Shown here: in pieces, positions 8,665 to 16,720 of the stretch
How the letters are laid out: every line of letters starts with the position of its first letter
Numbering within the stretch: the first letter of the stretch is position 1
Assembly (NCBI RefSeq): GCF_003967575.1
Contig: NZ_BIFT01000002.1
Span: 2,232,001 to 2,296,000, forward strand
DNA from: Dictyobacter alpinus
GTDB lineage: Bacteria; Chloroflexota; Ktedonobacteria; Ktedonobacterales; Ktedonobacteraceae
Length of the DNA stretch: 64,000 bases
Direction of reading: 5' to 3'
The notes under the pieces: generated by a model
Told to the model about the DNA's origin: nothing
The model's input: the letters and a program-made list of their open reading frames with translations, nothing else
Database searches by the model: none
Made by a program: the position numbers and the translations under genes

Positions 8665-8736
8665 TGGAGAGCAGAGGTTCGCTTCTAGAACAGCAAGAAA
8701 AAGGCAAAACACAAGGAAAGAAGAAGGGGAAAAGTA

Positions 8737-9654
8737 ATGCAGCACGAACAGGTGAACGTTGTTTCGGATGGGGTAACACTTCGTGGCTGGCTCTTCCTTC
8801 CAGAGCCGCCGCACAATGAGTCTGTCCCTGTCATCGTTATGGCTCACGGCTTCGCCGCAGTCAAAGAGCAGTATCTTGCTCACTTTGCCGAGGTATTTGT
8901 ACAAGCAGGTTTGGCGGCCCTGGTGTTTGATTATCGCAATTTCGGCACGAGTGACGGTGAGCCACGTCAAGAGAGTGATCCGTGGGCGCAAATCCGTGAC
9001 TACCGTAATGTGATCAGCTATGCACGGACGCGCAAGGAACTGGACGCTGACCGTATTGGTGTCTGGGGAACCAGCTATAGTGGGGGACATGTGCTCGTGC
9101 TTGGTGCGATTGACAAACGCATCCGGTGTGTGGTGGCACAGGTTCCCACGATTAGTGGTTATCAGGCCTGGCTCAGACGCATGCAACCAGATCAAATCAC
9201 TCGAATGAATGAAGCGTTCGCCATTGATCATGAGCGTGTCTATGCGGGTGGGTCACCGGCGTTAGGCCCTGTAATCCCTGAGACAGCAGGAGGGCAAGGA
9301 CGTTATGGCAGCCCTGATGCGGTCGCGTTTTTCTCACGCCCAGAAAGCAGACCAGCCACCTGGCACAATGCGATTACCCTCCGTTCGAATGAGATGGCTC
9401 GTGACTATGAGCCAGGAAGCTACATCGCTCGCATCAGTCCAACGCCTCTCTTAATGATTGTATCCGATTCCGATACGGTTACCTTTACGGACTTAGCACT
9501 TCATGCATATGAGCAGGCACTTGAGCCAAAACGATTGGTATTACTTCCTGGCGAACATTTCACACCCTATGTAGGGACATTTGCAGAAGCGAGTGCGGCG
9601 GCAAGAGAGTGGTTTCTGACTCATCTCATGCCAATGAGTAAGGACACTTTGTAA
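8737..9654 (+). CDS. Alpha/beta hydrolase (dienelactone-hydrolase-like)
   Basis: A 305-residue alpha/beta hydrolase. VIVMAHGFAAVKEQYL gives the oxyanion strand, LVFDYRNFGTSDGE is typical of the YcjY/DLH-related branch, and GTSYSGG (Ser113) is the nucleophile elbow. Near the C-terminus MIVSDSDTVT supplies the Asp and LPGEHFTPY the His. No signal peptide is seen, so it should act in the cytoplasm on an ester or similar bond. AGAAGGGGAAAAG precedes the ATG. It most likely shares the regulated promoter of the preceding flavin reductase gene. The substrate is unknown. Confidence 0.9.
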   Translation: MQHEQVNVVSDGVTLRGWLFLPEPPHNESVPVIVMAHGFAAVKEQYLAHFAEVFVQAGLAALVFDYRNFGTSDGEPRQESDPWAQIRDYRNVISYARTRKELDADRIGVWGTSYSGGHVLVLGAIDKRIRCVVAQVPTISGYQAWLRRMQPDQITRMNEAFAIDHERVYAGGSPALGPVIPETAGGQGRYGSPDAVAFFSRPESRPATWHNAITLRSNEMARDYEPGSYIARISPTPLLMIVSDSDTVTFTDLALHAYEQALEPKRLVLLPGEHFTPYVGTFAEASAAAREWFLTHLMPMSKDTL

Positions 9655-9925
9655 CCACAGAGGTCAGGAGTGGACTTGACCCGCTTTCGTAGAGTGCCTA
9701 AAGATGAGATCTGAGCGAGAGGAATTACGCAAAAACGTAGATGAAATACAGATTGGCTTGAAGAGCGCATTGAGGCGATTTTTGAGAAAAACTTCTCTCT
9801 TATACTATGGCAGTGCAATTTTCTCTCATCTCCTGGTTGCTTTTTTTCAAAGCGATTGATAAACCGAACAAACGCCAGCAGGATAGACTCGCCGTCATGG
9901 CCCCTCAATGTGCCATAATGTAGGA

Positions 9926-10474
9926 ATGAAAGAACCAGCAATATTGTATCTCCTGGTGGGGCTTCCAGGCGCTGGCAAGACCACAAAAGCCAGGCAATTA
10001 GAAGTGGAAGCCTCCGCCTTACGATTGACTCCAGATGAGTGGATGAAGACATTATTTGGCAGAAACGATCCGGCAACAAGAGATATCTTGGAAGGTCGTT
10101 TGATCTGGCTAGCTCTGCGTGCTCTTCAGCTTCATACCAATGTCATCCTGGATTTCGGATTTTGGAGCAAAGATGAACGCTCGTCTCTGAGATGGATCGC
10201 CAGGCAGATAGGAGCGAAAAGTCAGGTGATTTATTTGCCGATTGACCCGGAAACGCAACGGAAGCGTGTCCAACGCCGCTATGGAGAGAGTCCGGACCAG
10301 ACATGGCAGATGAGCGAAGAGGAACTGATGGAATGGCGTGCCTTCTTTCACGAAAACGAACCGGATGAAGCCGAGTTAAATGGTACCATCCTGGAGGATG
10401 CCCCTCCTGGATATGAGTCCTGGTCTGCCTGGGCGGCCTCGCGCTGGCCGTCGTTCCCCGATGAATATGCATGA
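9926..10474 (+). CDS. AAA_33-type P-loop kinase
   Basis: A 182-residue zeta/chloramphenicol-phosphotransferase-like P-loop kinase. YLLVGLPGAGKTTKA holds the P-loop at residues 12-20, TPDEWMKTLFG follows as the acidic substrate segment, and VILDFGFWSKDER is the Walker-B-like strand. YLPIDPETQRKRVQRR is the usual LID arginine helix. Such proteins phosphorylate small hydroxyl-bearing compounds or nucleotides; there is no antitoxin-like partner, so a toxin role is unlikely. TAGGA just upstream favours the ATG at 9926 over the one at 9908. The 270 bases before it hold nothing recognisable. Confidence 0.8.
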   Translation: MKEPAILYLLVGLPGAGKTTKARQLEVEASALRLTPDEWMKTLFGRNDPATRDILEGRLIWLALRALQLHTNVILDFGFWSKDERSSLRWIARQIGAKSQVIYLPIDPETQRKRVQRRYGESPDQTWQMSEEELMEWRAFFHENEPDEAELNGTILEDAPPGYESWSAWAASRWPSFPDEYA

Positions 10475-10630
10475 GCATTTGAAATGCTACGATGAGATCC
10501 TGTTCGGGATGTGCGGTGTACTGCTGATCCTGTTCGTATGAATTGCAGTGGTACTGGCAGTTATACACATACTCTCCAATCTACCATCCAGGTCCCTTTG
10601 CGAGGAGCCTGTGGATGGCTCGCCTCTCTT

Positions 10631-11023
10631 CTAATTCTCTTCTATAGATTGGTTAATTTCCCAGATATTGCCTTCAGGGTCGGTAAAATGTGCCGTGCGT
10701 AGTCCCCAGGGCTGGCTAATGGGAGGTTTGAGGAAGGTCACACCCCTGGACTTGAGCGTTTCATAGGTAGCGTCAACATTTTCTACGCCGGTTGCTAGCA
10801 GAAAGCGCGCGCTCCCCTCGATCTTGACCGGGTTTGCCTCATCACTGAGCAGATTCGTCGCCGTCGAGGGGGCTAGCAGGAGAATATACTGGTTTTCCAT
10901 CTTAAACGTCGCTGAGCCAGCGTCCTGAAAGACCAGCGAGAGTTCCAGCGTATCCCGATAGAATTCAATAGATTTGGAGAGGTCCTGAACGAATAAGACC
11001 GTTGCATCAATTTTGTGAAACAT
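10631..11023 (-). CDS. VOC superfamily (glyoxalase-like) protein
   Basis: A 130-residue vicinal-oxygen-chelate protein made of two beta-alpha-beta-beta-beta units. The start FHKIDATVLFVQDLSKSIEF and YRDTLELSL are typical, and the end WGLRTAHFTDPEGNIWEINQ carries the His and Glu that bind metal in the family. It may be a glyoxalase/dioxygenase relative or a binding-type resistance protein; the sequence does not decide. AGAAGGGAT precedes the ATG. The 277 bases upstream of it (11024-11300) hold only unconvincing short frames. Confidence 0.85.
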   Translation of the reverse strand: MFHKIDATVLFVQDLSKSIEFYRDTLELSLVFQDAGSATFKMENQYILLLAPSTATNLLSDEANPVKIEGSARFLLATGVENVDATYETLKSRGVTFLKPPISQPWGLRTAHFTDPEGNIWEINQSIEEN

Positions 11024-11300
11024 CGTTTGTATCCCTTCTTTCTTGAGTGAGTTATCACAGCAAGGTTTTTGCCTATTGTGAATTGAACTCTGTACTTTTC
11101 AACCTGTGCTCGCACACGAGATGAAAAACAGCATTTTCCACAAATGTAGCCCCAATTTGCAAAATGGCGATGGCAGAACTCAGATCGAAAGTGGTTCTTC
11201 TGACCTCTTCCTGGCTGATTCCCATGTTTCACCTCAAAAAACGTCGGACAGTCATGCTATTACCACGTAGCACTGGATCAAGTATGAGGATCGTTGATCC

Positions 11301-11828
11301 TCACCAGGTATAGAAACTGTCTACCCCATAGGTTCCCAATGCCAGGGAAAGCTCGCCTCCATGATGGATCTCCTGTTCCATGACATGCCAGACAATCCAC
11401 TGCCGTGTATGTGGAGGCTCTTCCTCTTGCCCATGGCTCCGTCGCCATTCCTGCTGAGAAGCCGGAGGTACAATAAGCTGTTCCAGATCCGCAGAGGTCC
11501 AGCGGTCCAGGGCGGAAGAGATTACGCGCCAGGTCTCCTCAAACATGGCGACCAGTTCAGCGGCCTCAGGCACAGCTGACTCATCGCTGGACGCCCAGCG
11601 GTCTATAGCGACCATCGCGGCATTTTCTTCCCTCATCCATGCAAAGAACCAGTTGACGCGTGTACCGATCATACGGGCGAGAAGCTCTCCGATGGACACA
11701 GAATGTGGTGCCACAGAGAGGGCAAGTTGTTTGGAGGAAAGTGGTGCGATCGTTTTGACCATGGCTCGTTGATAGTTTTCCCAACCTGGTTTGTAAAACG
11801 TGGCCAGGGGAGATACCTGTTCTGTCAT
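11301..11828 (-). CDS. DinB family protein
   Basis: A 175-residue four-helix protein of the DinB/YfiT group. It starts with FYKPGWENYQRAMVKTIAPL, continues with SIGELLARMIGTRVNWFF and ends with WIVWHVMEQEIHHGGEL, which provides the His residues of the metal site. DinB proteins include thiol-dependent S-transferases; the substrate is unknown. AAGGAG lies 10 bases before the ATG at 11828; longer in-frame starts (up to 11999) encode an unlikely tail and lack a ribosome site. Confidence 0.85.
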   Translation of the reverse strand: MTEQVSPLATFYKPGWENYQRAMVKTIAPLSSKQLALSVAPHSVSIGELLARMIGTRVNWFFAWMREENAAMVAIDRWASSDESAVPEAAELVAMFEETWRVISSALDRWTSADLEQLIVPPASQQEWRRSHGQEEEPPHTRQWIVWHVMEQEIHHGGELSLALGTYGVDSFYTW

Positions 11829-12086
11829 AGCTGCCTGCTCCTTGCTTCTGATTATGTGCTCCCATGAGGAGGAGTGTGAATAGCATAGCAGAGAGAAAGG
11901 AACAAAACTTCTTCTATCTTGCTCTTCTTGCCACGCAGGATCACCGCTGCGCATTCCAAAACACGGCCTCGAACATTGCTGGACCAGATGCGTATACATA
12001 ATTCACATTGAGCAACATCCCGAATCAATATGCCAGTTATGACGTCAGTCACCACAATCTTTTGGTATCTTAACCCTGTTGGAGTA

Positions 12087-12115
12087 TTGCAACAGTATCA
12101 AGCTTGAGGTTATAT
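12087..12115 (+). promoter_or_regulatory. Probable sigma-70 promoter of the pentapeptide island
   Basis: TTGCAA (12087-12092), 17 bases, TTATAT (12110-12115) lies 150 bases before the first pentapeptide gene. The surrounding 11829-12265 region is otherwise non-coding. Confidence 0.4.
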
Positions 12116-12265
12116 TTATTTGGGATTAAAGGATAAATATGTATAAGGGTAAAGTGAATGCAGAAAAAGGTCTTTTGGTAAACGCCTTGCTTGCTGCCTC
12201 TGCACAGAGATAATTACCTGATACATAGTTGTAACTTGTTTGAATGAAATGGAAAGGGCAACTGG

Positions 12266-13177
12266 ATGGCTAATTCAGAGCATCTGCAGTTATTTCGTGA
12301 CCCGCAGCAGTGGGAGGCGTGGCGCCTGCGCTTCCCAGACATCGTGCCAGATTTACGTGCGAGTGATATATCGTCTTTTGATCACATGGATGGCAGAAAT
12401 GTACAACAGGTCGATTGGTCAGAAGCCGATCTGAGCTATATGGATTTGGCAGATGTGAACTTTGAAAGAGGCATCTTTACCCATGCGTTCCTCAATTCGG
12501 CACAACTCTGCAATGCCTCTTTTGCTTTTGCTGATATGCGTCAGGTGGATCTTTCCTTTGCAAGTTGTCGAGAGGTGAATATGTCTTATGCCAACCTGCA
12601 GGAAGCATGCTTGGCGAATACAAAGATGGGGTATGCACAGTTGAGGGCGGCTGATCTGCAGAAGACATACCTCAGGAAAGCTGACATGCGTTTCGCTGAT
12701 CTTCGAGGGGCAACGCTTGCAGGAGCGCGAGCGTGTGAATTGCTGCTTGTGGGTGCCAACGTTGCTGGCGCTGATCTCACTGGTGCCGACTTGAAAGGGG
12801 CTGATATACGAAGAGTCAATATATTGGAAACGCAAAGTGGACATGATCTTACCCAGATACACTTAAGCTACACGAATTTGAACGAGTTGAATTTGCGGGG
12901 AGCGGTCATGCGCGAGATGGATTTACAAAAAGTCTCTTTCCAACGCACGGATTTACGAGGAGCTGACCTACGAGGCGCCAACTTGACTGCCGCCATTTTT
13001 GACCAGACGATGATTGCTGGAGCGCTTCTAGATGGAGCTCTGCTCAATTGGGATATGATAACGCGATCTGATGATCTCTTGACCCTGCATACGATGCCAA
13101 AGTGGTGGCTGGCTACAAATCCACGCCAACGTTGGCGAGACATCCAGAAATGGAATGAAGGAGAAACAGGTTCGTGA
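12266..13177 (+). CDS. Pentapeptide-repeat protein 1
   Basis: A 303-residue protein. Residues 1-40 form a separate head (LFRDPQQWEAWRLRFPDIVP) and residues 45-265 are about 40 pentapeptide units of the A(D/N)LXX type, for example ADLSY, ADLQK, ADLRG, ADLTG, giving a right-handed quadrilateral beta-helix. The repeat is interrupted about residue 195-200 by a short loop (ETQSGHDLTQ). The C-terminal 35 residues are unique. GGAAAGGG precedes the ATG. The next gene, 50 bases on, is a paralogue with the same head, loop and tail layout, so this is a tandem duplication. Pentapeptide proteins act by binding partners; no target is evident. No signal peptide. Confidence 0.9.
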   Translation: MANSEHLQLFRDPQQWEAWRLRFPDIVPDLRASDISSFDHMDGRNVQQVDWSEADLSYMDLADVNFERGIFTHAFLNSAQLCNASFAFADMRQVDLSFASCREVNMSYANLQEACLANTKMGYAQLRAADLQKTYLRKADMRFADLRGATLAGARACELLLVGANVAGADLTGADLKGADIRRVNILETQSGHDLTQIHLSYTNLNELNLRGAVMREMDLQKVSFQRTDLRGADLRGANLTAAIFDQTMIAGALLDGALLNWDMITRSDDLLTLHTMPKWWLATNPRQRWRDIQKWNEGETGS

Positions 13178-13227
13178 TTCTTCTCGGTGAGGAACATAGT
13201 TGTGTGTGTATGAAGGGAGTACCTATA

Positions 13228-14121
13228 ATGGCTAATCCAGAACATGTTCGGTTGTTTTTTGAGGACAAGCTTTGGGATGAATGGCGTGAATCCTATCCAC
13301 ACATTGTACCGGATTTACGAGCAACTGATTTTTCAGGTGGTGAAACGAGTACGCGAGAATTCCAACGTGTGAATGGCTCGGGGTCCACATTTCATTACAT
13401 GGATCTTACGCTGGCCAATTTTGATGAGGCTTGTTTAGTAGGTGCTTCCCTTAGCTGTGCGTTCTTAGCTGAATCGTCTTTTGTGGGGGCTGATCTGCGT
13501 GGTGTTGATTTATTTGATGGTATGTGTAGTTGTGTGAATATGAGTTCTGCCAACTTGCAAGGCGCGTTTCTTGTGCGTACCATTATGAATGATGCGAAGC
13601 TGTGTGCTGCAGATTTACGCAAGGCGACGCTACGCAAAGCTAGTCTTGAACGTTCGGATCTGCGTGGTGCGAACCTCGCGGGAATACATGCGAGTGAATG
13701 TATGATGTATGATGTCAATTTCGCTGGTGCTGATCTGACCGGTGCTGATTTCCGATGGACCAGTTTATCGAGAACAAACATAGTAGAAGCTCGCAATGGT
13801 CTTGATTTGACGCATCTCAAACTTCGTGGTGCTTATCTGTCCGAGACCAATTTGCGTGGAGCGCTCATGAGAGAGATGGATTTGAGGAAAGTCGATTTCC
13901 AACAAGCGGATTTACGAGGAGCGGATCTACGAGGAGCTAATCTTACGAAGGCTTTCTTCGATCAGACGATGGTAGAAGATACCTTATTCGATGGTGCTCT
14001 CGTGGATTGGGATCAAGTGACTCTATCCAATGGTTTATTGACCTCGAAGCATAAAATCTATTCTGAGGATTGGGTGAAGTGGGACAACGAACATGATAAG
14101 GAGGAGTGGGAAGAAGCGTAA
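13228..14121 (+). CDS. Pentapeptide-repeat protein 2
   Basis: A 297-residue paralogue of the preceding gene: same start (MAN.EHV.LF), same W-x-x-W-R-x-x-x-P-x-I-VPDLRA head, the same loop in the repeat array (EARNGLDLTHLKL against ETQSGHDLTQIHL) and a similar REMDLRKVDFQQADLRGADL block near the end. The start was set at 13228 because AAGGGAG lies 8 bases before it and the protein start then matches the paralogue. The two copies differ at many sites, so the duplication is not recent. A ribosome site and start of the next gene follow within 52 bases, so transcription probably continues. Confidence 0.9.
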   Translation: MANPEHVRLFFEDKLWDEWRESYPHIVPDLRATDFSGGETSTREFQRVNGSGSTFHYMDLTLANFDEACLVGASLSCAFLAESSFVGADLRGVDLFDGMCSCVNMSSANLQGAFLVRTIMNDAKLCAADLRKATLRKASLERSDLRGANLAGIHASECMMYDVNFAGADLTGADFRWTSLSRTNIVEARNGLDLTHLKLRGAYLSETNLRGALMREMDLRKVDFQQADLRGADLRGANLTKAFFDQTMVEDTLFDGALVDWDQVTLSNGLLTSKHKIYSEDWVKWDNEHDKEEWEEA

Positions 14122-14172
14122 TCATGCACTCTTGGAGGCGTTCTTTGCGACAGGGGTAACCAGGAGGTAATA

Positions 14173-14811
14173 TTGAGCGATTATTTATATGCATGTTTTT
14201 TCCTGGAATCAAGTAAAGAGAAAATGTATTGGTGGCCACTGATATTTGAGGCAATGCATAAGAGCTTATTGAGGTTTCCAGTGCCCCAAAGAAATGATCA
14301 TAAAGGCGTCTATTTTTCTACCACCGAGGGCGATGACATCTACTGTTCTTTTCGTGACTTGTGGTCAACTATTTATGACGACCATGATGACGTCCTTGTG
14401 TCTTTTTGGTTACCTAACAGTGCATTTTATGTCCAGGTGTCGCTTGCTCAAAATAATGATTTCTGGCAACTGGATATAACCCTTGATGAAGGTATGTTCA
14501 ATGCTGATAGTATTGACGACACAAAGTTACTATTAAATACATTCATCAATTGTAGTATAAATTTGTATGCAATATGTAACCCTATACAGGTAAGATTGTA
14601 TTGGGATGAAGATATTTCTACATTTCCAAAGCAACTCAATTTGCTTCAGATGACCAATTCACTGGAGGAAGCACAGTCCCAAATTCTCTCTTTTCGAGAT
14701 CAGCAATTGCATTGGAGAGAAGTTGCACTCATTTATAATACAAAATTATCCGTCCTTGATCCTTTTCCATTATGGGAGGGAAATAGCTGGGGTTTTATTT
14801 CATTGCCTTAA
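14173..14811 (+). CDS. Unrecognised protein, 212 residues
   Basis: I do not recognise this family. The start is a TTG preceded by a perfect AGGAGG at 14162-14167. The protein has no membrane segment or signal peptide, is rich in acidic and aromatic residues, and looks like a globular alpha/beta protein (LVSFWLPNSAFYVQVSLAQ and LDITLDEG strands). Its AT-rich composition matches the neighbours on both sides. Position 50 bases after the pentapeptide pair, same strand, suggests one transcription unit. A perfect hairpin follows 18 bases after the stop. The size and acidic nature would suit an immunity- or adaptor-type protein, which is only a guess. Confidence 0.7.
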   Translation: MSDYLYACFFLESSKEKMYWWPLIFEAMHKSLLRFPVPQRNDHKGVYFSTTEGDDIYCSFRDLWSTIYDDHDDVLVSFWLPNSAFYVQVSLAQNNDFWQLDITLDEGMFNADSIDDTKLLLNTFINCSINLYAICNPIQVRLYWDEDISTFPKQLNLLQMTNSLEEAQSQILSFRDQQLHWREVALIYNTKLSVLDPFPLWEGNSWGFISLP

Positions 14812-14829
14812 GACTTCTCATGATCTCAG

Positions 14830-14860
14830 GATGATGTCTAGCTTTGTGCTAGACATCATC
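14830..14860 (+). terminator. Perfect hairpin, possible terminator
   Basis: Arms GATGATGTCTAGC and GCTAGACATCATC (13 bases each) around TTTGT, 18 bases after a stop codon. There is no T run, so it is either a weak terminator, an RNA-stabilising hairpin or a dyad operator for the next gene 44 bases on. Confidence 0.5.
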
Positions 14861-14903
14861 TGGTGATAATCTATGTACGTCATGCTGGTAAAAGAGTAAA
14901 TGA

Positions 14904-15380
14904 TTGGTGAAGATTTACGAGAGTATAGTAAAAGAAAGTTTGCTTAGCGATTTTCCAGATAAAGGTTCTCCCACCTTAGCCAACTATGCTACAAATTTTG
15001 TGGGATTACCAGCAACTCTTGCGGTAGCCAGTGTATTTTGGCCTCGTATTGTTGAAGTAGGAGACCTGATATTTTTAGCGGAACAATATCAGCCCTCAAA
15101 GGATGAAATTGGTCTAGAACGATACGAACAAAAGAGAACTCAAGAGGAGAGACGTTCTCTGGAACGTGTGATGAATGCTTCATCTTTGGGGCAAATGTTT
15201 TATGCAGAGAAGTTAGAGATATTGGAAAATGAACAACTCCTGGATGCCTTTGGAGAAACACTAAAATTCTTTTGGGCTTTGAGACTGAAGAATCTTTTTC
15301 CGGATAAAGACTTTGTTGTTGAGATAGGAGATAATATTGGAGGTGAAGAAGGTCGAGTGATCACTTTTTACCAAAGATAA
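14904..15380 (+). CDS. Unrecognised protein, about 158 residues
   Basis: No family recognised. It is a helical, charged cytosolic protein (a VGLPATLAVASVFWPRIVEVG segment near residue 33, then ERYEQKRTQEERRSLERV). The start is uncertain: TTG at 14904 or GTG at 14907, both with a poor ribosome site. The end may be altered: a second open frame offset by one overlaps the stop and continues to 15495, so the original protein may have been longer. It lies in the same-strand AT-rich island as its neighbours. Confidence 0.6.
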   Translation: MVKIYESIVKESLLSDFPDKGSPTLANYATNFVGLPATLAVASVFWPRIVEVGDLIFLAEQYQPSKDEIGLERYEQKRTQEERRSLERVMNASSLGQMFYAEKLEILENEQLLDAFGETLKFFWALRLKNLFPDKDFVVEIGDNIGGEEGRVITFYQR

Positions 15381-15495
15381 GTTCATCCGCCCGCATCCCC
15401 TTTTTTTATATGTCCCTAAAGGCGAGTGGGAAGATGGACCCCTACAGTCTTATTTCGAACGTTATGCACCTGATTTGGCGTTCACTCACATTTAG
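15379..15495 (+). pseudogene. Possible frameshifted tail of the preceding gene
   Basis: Directly at the stop of the upstream gene, the +1 frame reads on for 38 codons (IRPHPLFLYVPKGEWEDGPL, then QSYFERYAPDLAFTHI) to a TAG at 15493-15495. The composition is protein-like and there is no start or ribosome site of its own, so it may be the lost C-terminus of that gene. The 150 bases after it hold nothing else. Confidence 0.3.
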
Positions 15496-15642
15496 GGTAA
15501 AAAGTAAAGACTTCCTACCTTGTGAAGAGTTATATGAAGGGTCCATAGAAATAGGTTTCTGGCATGAGTAGAATAATGTGTATTCTATGGATTACAAGCG
15601 ATATTTACTCCGTAGGATGTACGTACAATAAGGAATAAGAAA

Positions 15643-16401
15643 ATGATGCCACGAATGGCGACTTCTTTTTGTGTGTATGGTACATCATATCGTGATGTAG
15701 GAATAGCTGGTTTACAGGGGTTGCTTAAAAGTGGATATACGCTGCTGGAACCACTAGAATGTACTCCATACCTCATAGATAAAGACGATTATGATGATAC
15801 GTTTTATGTATCGATTGATACAAGTCTTGTACCTGTAGAAGAACAAGAAAAGATGATACAGGCTCAATTAACACAACTTGTCCCACACACACTTATTGCA
15901 GCTAGATTTGAGGCGCCATTTGCGTCTGGAAAAGAAGAGATAACATTCAGTGTGAGAGAGATTGATAACCTTTCATGTGGTGTGGCCATTGGTGGTAGTT
16001 ATGATACCCTGGTTGAAGAATTGCCTCAGCAGATAGCAGAGCAAAATATGAGAACGTTTGCACACATAGGGATGGTAGTCTATAATCACGTCCATCCTAT
16101 TTACGGCGTTCAAAGCCCTTGGATCCCTATTATAGGATTGCAAGAACTTCTTGAGACTAACGAATCTTTACCTCTTGACTGGACTTTTTTTGGTCCAGGA
16201 CTTATGCGTCAGCTTCAACGAGACGTTTCACTATTTCATAATGCACTCTGGGTCGAATATTTTTTAGACGGTGGCGTATTCTTTGCCTTTGCTGATTGGA
16301 TGGATTATGGCATGGATCCTCAAACCTCTCCTTTAACGAAGAAATTACGTGAGGCTTTACATACTCATCTTGATTGGAAAAAGATGGTATCGGGCTACTG
16401 A
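15643..16401 (+). CDS. Unrecognised protein, 252 residues
   Basis: I do not recognise this family. AAGGAATAAG lies about 8 bases before two adjacent ATGs (15643 and 15646). The protein has no transmembrane segment or signal peptide. It shows alternating strands and helices (FYVSIDTSLVP, TFAHIGMVVYNHVHPIYG, LDWTFFGPGLMRQLQ) and many aromatic residues in the second half. It lies between another unknown gene and a leucine-rich-repeat gene, all on one strand. It may be part of the same functional set, but nothing in the sequence names a function. Confidence 0.7.
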   Translation: MMPRMATSFCVYGTSYRDVGIAGLQGLLKSGYTLLEPLECTPYLIDKDDYDDTFYVSIDTSLVPVEEQEKMIQAQLTQLVPHTLIAARFEAPFASGKEEITFSVREIDNLSCGVAIGGSYDTLVEELPQQIAEQNMRTFAHIGMVVYNHVHPIYGVQSPWIPIIGLQELLETNESLPLDWTFFGPGLMRQLQRDVSLFHNALWVEYFLDGGVFFAFADWMDYGMDPQTSPLTKKLREALHTHLDWKKMVSGY

Positions 16402-16720
16402 TATCACCACTACCAATGGGGTCGCCCAACGACCAAATACTATAGCGTGGGTGAACAATGGGTAGTCATGAAGAAAGTTGGTGTACTCGCCTTCCTATCT
16501 GTTACCTGATATGCTGGGCAGCATCACTATCGCGCTCAAACCTGATTGCACAGCTTGCACAGTGTGATTGTTTGCGACTTTTGGCGGTATTTGCCGCTAG
16601 CGTGGATGTACAGGTATACCTTTTATTGTTAAGGACATGCTAAGTAGCGATGAAAACGTCATAGATTCAAGTGAATCATTGGACTTTTTTTAACGGTTTT
16701 GTTTGATGAAGGAGTATCAG
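16402..16720. other. Intergenic region before the LRR gene
   Basis: No gene recognised. It contains a small dyad GATTCA-AG-TGAATC at 16664-16677, about 45 bases ahead of the LRR start, which could be a regulator site. Confidence 0.3.

Noticed and set aside
8575..9231. 218-codon minus-strand frame
   Set aside because: Antisense of the flavin reductase and hydrolase genes; no ribosome site, no motif.
9926..10474. Zeta toxin of a toxin-antitoxin pair
   Set aside because: The P-loop kinase fold fits, but no small partner gene lies next to it.
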